Source of the DNA: Cyanothece sp. UBA12306
Lineage (GTDB): Bacteria; Cyanobacteriota; Cyanobacteriia; Cyanobacteriales; Microcystaceae
Direction of reading: 5' to 3'
Assembly: GCA_003448685.1 (NCBI GenBank)
Contig: DLXW01000235.1
Location: forward strand, 1-6,630
Length of the DNA: 6,630 bases
Part shown: piece by piece, positions 1-4,256 of the stretch
Numbering within the stretch: position 1 is the first letter of the stretch
Layout: each line of letters starts with the position of its first letter
Made by a program: the position numbers and the translations under genes
The notes under the pieces: generated by a model
The model's input: only the letters and a program-made list of their open reading frames with translations
Database searches by the model: none
Told to the model about the DNA's origin: nothing

Positions 1-785
1 TTCATGAATAATGCAGGTTAGGAGATAATGGTCAAGTTTTTTTTGGGAATCCTCAAATTTTTCAACAAGAATCTATAATTTTGAATGTAACTTTACCTAA
101 TAGTGTATGGCAATTAGCCTCTATTCCAGTAGAGGGATGGATGTTATATTCTCCTCTAATTAAATGGATTTTGCTAGGAGGAATAACAATGGCTATGATA
201 ACTGGTATATTAGCATTTAAGGTACAACAATTAAATCAAAATTTAAAACGTATTAGCACTATTGATCCCTTAACAAAAATACCTAATCGTCTACTTTTTA
301 ATCAATGTATTAATCAAGAATGGCAGCGTTTAATTAGGGAACATGAACCTTTATCTTTAATTATGTGTGACGTAGATTATTTCAAAAAGTATAATGATAA
401 ATATGGACATCCAGCAGGAGATGAATGTCTTAAAAAAGTTGCTAATATTCTTAGTCAATCTGTGAAACGCTCCTCTGATTTAGTTGCTAGATATGGGGGA
501 GAAGAATTTGTCATTATTTTACCTAAAACCAATGCAAAAGGTGCCATAAAAGTTGCTAATAATATTAGGGATGTCCTGCAAGAAGTAAAGATAATTCATG
601 AAGATTCTCAGGTAAGTAAATATGTGACATTAAGTTTAGGTATTGCTACAATGATTCCCCATTCCTCCCTATCAATACAAGAACTTATTAATAGTGCAGA
701 TCAAGCTCTTTATTCAGCTAAAAATCAGGGACGCGATCGCTATTGTTACAACCCAACTTTCTCCTATAGCGATCTTGATTATTAA
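1..785 (+). CDS. Membrane-bound CHASE-like sensor / GGDEF diguanylate cyclase, 5'-partial, probably frameshifted
   Basis: Diguanylate cyclases make the second messenger c-di-GMP from two GTP in the cytoplasm. Numbering residues from TTG at 81, about 1-20 (LPNSVWQL...PVEGW) are the end of a CHASE-like periplasmic sensor, which continues upstream in the same frame (GDNGQVFFG, 24-47). A membrane helix follows at about 28-48. The GGDEF domain spans about 59-222: entry motif IDPLTKIPNR 61-70, metal-binding Asp in CDVDYFKKYND 96-106 (D97), GHPAGDE 109-115, active-site GGEEF 139-143, and an intact inhibitory I-site RSSD 130-133 exactly five residues before GGEEF. The enzyme half therefore looks catalytically competent and feedback-regulated. 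TTG 81 cannot be the native start because sensor coding lies upstream. That frame has TAA at 9-11, whereas frame 1 (MNNAG) fits the family if one T is missing near 18. A shortened protein could start at TTG 81 or ATG 141. The stop abuts the argS stop. Confidence 0.85.
733..740. repeat. HIP1 palindrome GCGATCGC (copy 1)
   Basis: This is an exact copy of the highly iterated palindrome typical of many cyanobacterial genomes. It lies inside the 3' end of the cyclase gene (GRDRY codons). A truncated GCGATC recurs at 769-774 and pairs with it. Confidence 0.85.
735..774. terminator. Candidate hairpin / bidirectional terminator at the convergent gene end
   Basis: GATCGCTAT (735-743) and ATAGCGATC (766-774) form a perfect 9-bp inverted repeat with a 22-nt loop. 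It sits in the last codons of the cyclase gene, and its left arm overlaps a HIP1 octamer at 733-740. There is no intergenic space between the cyclase and argS stops, so this is the only strong hairpin near that junction. The downstream + strand is T-rich but lacks a compact T run. On the - strand a TTTTT follows at a distance. Intrinsic-terminator function is therefore plausible but unproven. Confidence 0.4.
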
Positions 786-2543
786 TTACATTCTCTCTAA
801 GACTGGAATACCCAATAAAGATAATCCTAGTTTAAGAGTTCTTGCTGTTACATCACACAATAATAAACGAGATGTCCTCAAGGGTTCTTCTGATTTAAGT
901 ACAGGACAGTTTTCATAAAATCGGTTAAACTTTTTACTCAATTCGTATAAGTAGTCGCACAAACGATTAGGAAGTAAGGTTTTTTCAACTTCTTGAATAA
1001 TTTCGCTCAATTGTAATAGGTATTTTGCTAGTTCAATCTCTGTTTCTTCTTTAAGAAAAATTTGAGCATCTTGTTCTAAATTTTCAAAGTTAATCTTCCC
1101 TTCTCTACTAATACTTTTGATTCTAGCATAGGCATAGAGCATATAGGGCGCTGTATTACCTTGTAGTGCTAACATTTTGTCATAACTAAAAATATAATCA
1201 CTGGTACGATTTTGACTCAAATCTGCATATTTAACCGCACTAATTCCCACAACTTGAGCTACATTTTTGATAAATTCTTCAGATTCTTGTCTATCTTCTG
1301 CTTTTAGTCTTGTTTCTAAATCTTTACGCGCATAAATAACCGCTTCATCTAATAAGTCTCGTAGTTTAATTGTGGTTCCTGAACGGGTTTTTAATTTCTT
1401 CCCATCTTCCCCTTTAACTAATCCAAAAGGAACATGAATAATTTCGACATTTTTAGTAATAATATTGGCTTTTTTAGCCACTTGAAAAACTTGAGCAAAA
1501 TGGTTACTTTGTCCTGCATCTGTCACATAAATTATCCGCTGAGCTTGATCTTGATTAATGCGATATTTTAAAGCAGCTAAATCTGTGGTAGCGTAATTAT
1601 ATCCTCCGTCAGATTTCTGCACAATTAAAGGCAAAGGATCGCCTGATTTATTGGTAAATCCATCGAGAAAAACACATTGCGCTCCTGCATCTTCTTTGAG
1701 TAATTCTTGTTGCTCTAGTTGTTTAACAATATCTTCAAGTAAAAGATTATAAAATGATTCTCCCCTTTCTAAAATTTTGATGTCTAAAATATCATAAATA
1801 ACTTGAAATTCTCGACGAGACTGTTCACAAAGTAACTGCCAAGCATGGTTAGTTTGTGGCTCTCCAGCTTGTAATTTTACAACTTTGTTTCTAGCAATTT
1901 CTTTAAACTGATTATCTTCGTCAAAACGTTTTTTGGCTTGTTTATAAAAAGTTACTAAATCACCAATCTCTAAAGCATCTGCTGTGGTTAGAGCATCGGG
2001 ATATACTTCCTCTAAATAAGCAATTAACATACCAAATTGTGTACCCCAATCTCCCACATGATTGAGTCTTAATACCTGATGACCGCGAAATTCCAAAATT
2101 CGAGAGAGACTATCGCCAATAATCGTAGAACGAAGATGTCCTACGTGCATTTCTTTGGCGATGTTAGGACTAGAAAAATCAACAATAATTTTTTGGACAA
2201 TTTCGGCTTTTTCTACTCCTAAATTAGCACTATTTTGTTGTTGTTTAATTTCCTTCTCTAAATATTCAGTTTTAATTTTAATATTAATAAAACCTGGACC
2301 TGCTATAGTTGGGGTTTCTCCTAAATCTTCTAAAAATAAATTGTCGATAATTTTTTGAGCGATTTCTCTTGGTTTTTTTTCTAATTTTTTAGCTAAAGAA
2401 AGAGCAATATTAGCCTGATAATCTCCAAATTTAGGATTGCTTGCTGGGGAGACAAGAGGATCAATTTCAGTAAAGTCAGAGCCGAAAGCCTTCACTAAAG
2501 CTTGGCTAAAATAATAGCTCAGTTTTTTGTTAATAGATGTCAT
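786..2543 (-). CDS. argS: Arginyl-tRNA synthetase
   Basis: This cytoplasmic class I aminoacyl-tRNA synthetase charges tRNA-Arg with arginine using ATP. The 585-residue product has the normal family length. Domains in order: N-terminal Add1 tRNA D-loop-recognition domain, about 1-90 ([19 protein letters not shown] 36-54; GPGFINI 82-88); Rossmann catalytic domain with the HIGH-type motif HVGH 133-136 inside [16 protein letters not shown] and the downstream [14 protein letters not shown] 160-173; the KMSK-equivalent loop GKKLKTRSG 381-389, in the degenerate form common in bacterial ArgRS; and an alpha-helical DALR anticodon-binding domain, about 450-585, ending in the family-typical [10 protein letters not shown]. 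The ATG at 2541-2543 gives a full-length N-terminus. No Shine-Dalgarno sequence precedes it (the leader is AT-only), which is common in cyanobacteria. The gene is divergent from the 2827 gene and convergent, with zero spacing, on the cyclase gene. No clear -35/-10 pair was found upstream. Confidence 0.98.
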   Translation of the reverse strand: MTSINKKLSYYFSQALVKAFGSDFTEIDPLVSPASNPKFGDYQANIALSLAKKLEKKPREIAQKIIDNLFLEDLGETPTIAGPGFINIKIKTEYLEKEIKQQQNSANLGVEKAEIVQKIIVDFSSPNIAKEMHVGHLRSTIIGDSLSRILEFRGHQVLRLNHVGDWGTQFGMLIAYLEEVYPDALTTADALEIGDLVTFYKQAKKRFDEDNQFKEIARNKVVKLQAGEPQTNHAWQLLCEQSRREFQVIYDILDIKILERGESFYNLLLEDIVKQLEQQELLKEDAGAQCVFLDGFTNKSGDPLPLIVQKSDGGYNYATTDLAALKYRINQDQAQRIIYVTDAGQSNHFAQVFQVAKKANIITKNVEIIHVPFGLVKGEDGKKLKTRSGTTIKLRDLLDEAVIYARKDLETRLKAEDRQESEEFIKNVAQVVGISAVKYADLSQNRTSDYIFSYDKMLALQGNTAPYMLYAYARIKSISREGKINFENLEQDAQIFLKEETEIELAKYLLQLSEIIQEVEKTLLPNRLCDYLYELSKKFNRFYENCPVLKSEEPLRTSRLLLCDVTARTLKLGLSLLGIPVLERM

Positions 2544-2594
2544 AATTAATTATTAATATTTTTGACAAGATAGCTTAATCTTTTAATTGAATCT

Positions 2595-2618
2595 ATGATA
2601 TCATGTGATTGCAGCAAT
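2595..2618. promoter_or_regulatory. Pair of adjacent palindromes upstream of argS, possible operator
   Basis: ATGATATCAT (2595-2604) is a perfect 10-bp palindrome. Three bases later, ATTGC-A-GCAAT (2608-2618) is a perfect inverted repeat, itself overlapping the palindrome GCAATTGC (2614-2621). They lie 52-75 bp upstream of the argS start, in the divergent argS/2827 spacer. The placement suits a regulator-binding site or an argS leader structure. I do not recognise the motif as a known cyanobacterial operator. Confidence 0.3.
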
Positions 2619-2709
2619 TGCTTAATAAATTGAACCAGATTATCCAGTAATATGAAGCTTGCTCTACGGAATTTAATTAAATATTCTAAGTTATACAACA
2701 ACAAGTAGA

Positions 2710-2728
2710 TAACCTGATGTATAGGTTA
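2710..2728. repeat. Short inverted repeat in the divergent spacer
   Basis: TAACCT (2710-2715) and AGGTTA (2723-2728) form a perfect 6-bp inverted repeat around a 7-nt spacer. It is followed by an A-rich run, so it does not look like a + strand terminator. It sits about 60 bp upstream of the -10 box of the 2827 gene and could be an upstream regulatory site, although AT-rich DNA gives such repeats by chance. Confidence 0.25.
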
Positions 2729-2787
2729 AAAAACAATAAACAACTTACCAAAACCATAATTTTTTATCTGATCTAACAATCAACAAT

Positions 2788-2793
2788 TATAAT
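2788..2793 (+). promoter_or_regulatory. -10 box (TATAAT) for the 441-residue membrane protein gene
   Basis: A perfect TATAAT lies 33 bp upstream of the ATG at 2827, predicting transcription start near 2800 and a leader of about 27 nt. No good -35 hexamer is seen; the best is TTATCT at 2764-2769 with an 18-bp spacer. The promoter may be activator-dependent or of the -35-less type frequent in cyanobacteria. An AAGG Shine-Dalgarno (2816-2819) sits 7 nt before the ATG. Confidence 0.5.
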
Positions 2794-2826
2794 AGAAAGT
2801 AGTAAGGATTTGACTAAGGTAATCAT

Positions 2827-4152
2827 ATGAGTCTTCAACCTGAAATTATCACCTCCGTGGAACAACTAGGTTATCGTGTGACGGTAGGGGATGTGGCATC
2901 CCAAGCTGGACTAGAACTTAATTTAGCACAGCGGGGATTATTGGCGTTAGCTGCTGATGCAGGGGGACACTTACAAGTCGCTGATTCGGGAGATATCGTT
3001 TATCTTTTTCCTCCTAATTTTCGAACAATTTTGCGAAATAAATATTGGAAAATTCGCTTAAAAGAAATATGGGAAAAAGTTTGGAGAGTTATTTTTTATT
3101 TGATTCGTATTTCCTTTGGCGTTATTTTAATTGCTTCGATTATTTTGATGATGATCACCATTGCTATGATCATCATCTCGGTGAATTCTAGTCGTGAAGG
3201 AAATAATGATTCCCGTGGTAGTAGGGAAGGAAGTGTTGGAGGATTAAGATTATTTTTCTTGCCAAATTTCTCAGATTTATTCTGGATTTTTTACCCCAAT
3301 TATGATTATAATCGCTATCAAGATCAACCAGTACAAAATAATCAAAAAAAAGCACAAAAAAGTGAGCTTGATTTTCTAGAAGCAATCTTTTCTTTTCTTT
3401 TCGGTGATGGCAATCCTAATTATGATTTAGAAGAGCGTCGCTGGCAAGAAATCGGTGCTGTTATCCGCAATAATAGTGGGGCTGTGATTGCTCAACAGAT
3501 TGCCCCCTATCTCGATAATATCACTCAATACAATCAAGAGAATGAAGATTATATACTGCCTGCTTTAAGCAAATTTAATGGTTATCCAGAAGTCTCACCC
3601 CAAGGAGAAATTATTTATTATTTTCCCGAATTACAAGTCACAGTACAAAACCAAACTAAGCGTTCAGTTGGAAGTTATTTAAAAGAAAATCTCTACCGTT
3701 TTACCCATGCTAGTAGTGGTCAAATTATGTTGGCTATTGGTTTAGGGTCTTTGAATTTTATTCTTGCTTTAGTATTAGGATCTCTTTTAAAAGAACCTGA
3801 GGTTGTCAATCAAATAGGAGGATTAGTTGTTTTTGTTGATTCGATTTACGGTATTTTGTTAACCTATGCAATAGCTTTTTTGGCAACTCCTTTAATTAGG
3901 TATTTTTGGATTCAGTACAAGAATAATAAAATTGAATCTCGTAATTTACAGCGACAAGCAAAAGCTGAAATAATAGAAGAACCCAGTCAAAATTTACAGC
4001 AAAAAATGGCTTATGCTAATAAATTTGCTGCTAAGAAAGTAATCACAGAAGATGATATTACCTATTCGACCGAAAAAGATATCTTACAACAAGAAATTGA
4101 GTCATCGGATAAAATTGATCAAGAATGGCAAAAAAGATTAGAATCTAATTGA
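2827..4152 (+). CDS. Conserved cyanobacterial/plastid multi-pass membrane protein, function unknown (At5g03900-like)
   Basis: The 441-residue product matches, from memory, a family found in cyanobacteria and in plant chloroplasts (Arabidopsis At5g03900). Shared signatures are VTVGDVASQAG 18-28, YLFP 59-62, ISFG...LIASI 95-105, FGDGNPN 192-198, PLIRYF 355-360 and KNNKIESRN 365-373. Features in order: a winged-helix-like module, about 8-68; a basic stretch, 70-88; a hydrophobic segment, about 88-119; a Ser/Arg/Gly/Asn-rich linker, 120-140; an aromatic patch FWIFYPNYDYNRY, 152-164; a second module resembling the first, about 207-270; two further membrane helices, about 298-321 and 330-357; and a charged, helical C-terminal tail. 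There is no signal peptide and not one cysteine. The plant homologue is labelled as an iron-sulfur biosynthesis protein in some databases, but nothing here supports metal binding by this protein. ATG 2827 has an SD (AAGG) and a TATAAT upstream. It is probably monocistronic. Confidence 0.85.
   Translation: MSLQPEIITSVEQLGYRVTVGDVASQAGLELNLAQRGLLALAADAGGHLQVADSGDIVYLFPPNFRTILRNKYWKIRLKEIWEKVWRVIFYLIRISFGVILIASIILMMITIAMIIISVNSSREGNNDSRGSREGSVGGLRLFFLPNFSDLFWIFYPNYDYNRYQDQPVQNNQKKAQKSELDFLEAIFSFLFGDGNPNYDLEERRWQEIGAVIRNNSGAVIAQQIAPYLDNITQYNQENEDYILPALSKFNGYPEVSPQGEIIYYFPELQVTVQNQTKRSVGSYLKENLYRFTHASSGQIMLAIGLGSLNFILALVLGSLLKEPEVVNQIGGLVVFVDSIYGILLTYAIAFLATPLIRYFWIQYKNNKIESRNLQRQAKAEIIEEPSQNLQQKMAYANKFAAKKVITEDDITYSTEKDILQQEIESSDKIDQEWQKRLESN
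3147..3177 (+). repeat. 11-bp perfect inverted repeat inside the first membrane-segment codons
   Basis: GATGATGATCA (3147-3157) and TGATCATCATC (3167-3177) are exact reverse complements around a 9-nt loop. The hairpin lies within the codons for residues 107-117 (MMITIAMIII) of the 441-residue membrane protein. It arises from paired ATG/ATC codons. No T run follows, so it is not a terminator. Confidence 0.6.
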
Positions 4153-4194
4153 TTTCAACGAGGTTTAAGGTAAAATAGACCTTTAGCCTGAGAA

Positions 4195-4229
4195 TTGACC
4201 TTGACTAATAAAATTAGTAAAACTAGAAA
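4195..4229 (+). promoter_or_regulatory. Tandem promoter-like elements before the GHL10 gene, with embedded inverted repeat
   Basis: Two abutting -35-like hexamers, TTGACC (4195-4200) and TTGACT (4201-4206), each have a partial -10 at 17-bp spacing: TAAAAC (4218-4223) and TAGAAA (4224-4229). ACTAAT (4204-4209) and ATTAGT (4213-4218) form a perfect 6-bp inverted repeat around AAA, inside the first spacer, where a repressor would block polymerase. A weaker alternative is TTGATT (4149-4154) with TAAAAT (4171-4176), overlapping the preceding stop codon. Confidence 0.35.
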
Positions 4230-4242
4230 CTAACGAAAGATT

Positions 4243-4248
4243 AAGGAG
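4243..4248 (+). promoter_or_regulatory. Shine-Dalgarno sequence for the GHL10 gene
   Basis: AAGGAG is the strongest ribosome-binding site in the window. It lies 5 nt before GTG 4254 and 8 nt before GTG 4257, two tandem in-frame GTG codons. An in-frame TAA at 4242-4244 rules out any start further upstream, so the GTG pair marks the start; the 8-nt spacing slightly favours 4257. Confidence 0.7.
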
Positions 4249-4256
4249 AGTGTGTG

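Noticed and set aside
37..44. Run of eight T as the site of the cyclase frameshift
   Set aside because: The protein on both sides of the run (DNGQV then FFGNPQ) already fits in one frame, so the break must lie further upstream, near 18.
694..918. Open frame of 74 codons on the + strand spanning the cyclase/argS junction
   Set aside because: It overlaps both real genes out of frame. Its protein has no family-like features and no ribosome-binding site.
2155..2358. Open frame of 67 codons antisense to argS
   Set aside because: It lies wholly inside the conserved N-terminal part of argS and reads as a shadow of it.
2562..2567. Perfect TTGACA -35 box on the + strand
   Set aside because: No acceptable -10 box follows at 15-19 bp, and the next + strand gene begins about 260 bp away with its own TATAAT.
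2544..2826. tRNA, T-box, riboswitch or small gene in the divergent spacer
   Set aside because: No cloverleaf, T-box sequence, known aptamer core or open frame with a ribosome-binding site could be made out; only the palindromes and the -10 box reported above.
3188..3385. Open frame of 65 codons antisense to the membrane protein gene
   Set aside because: It lies inside a convincing gene, has no ribosome-binding site and encodes a low-information aromatic/histidine-rich product.
4161..4182. Hairpin AGGTTTA/TAGACCT after the membrane protein gene as a terminator
   Set aside because: The stem is 7 bp with one G-U pair and is followed only by TTTAG-type sequence, not a T run. It is too weak to call.
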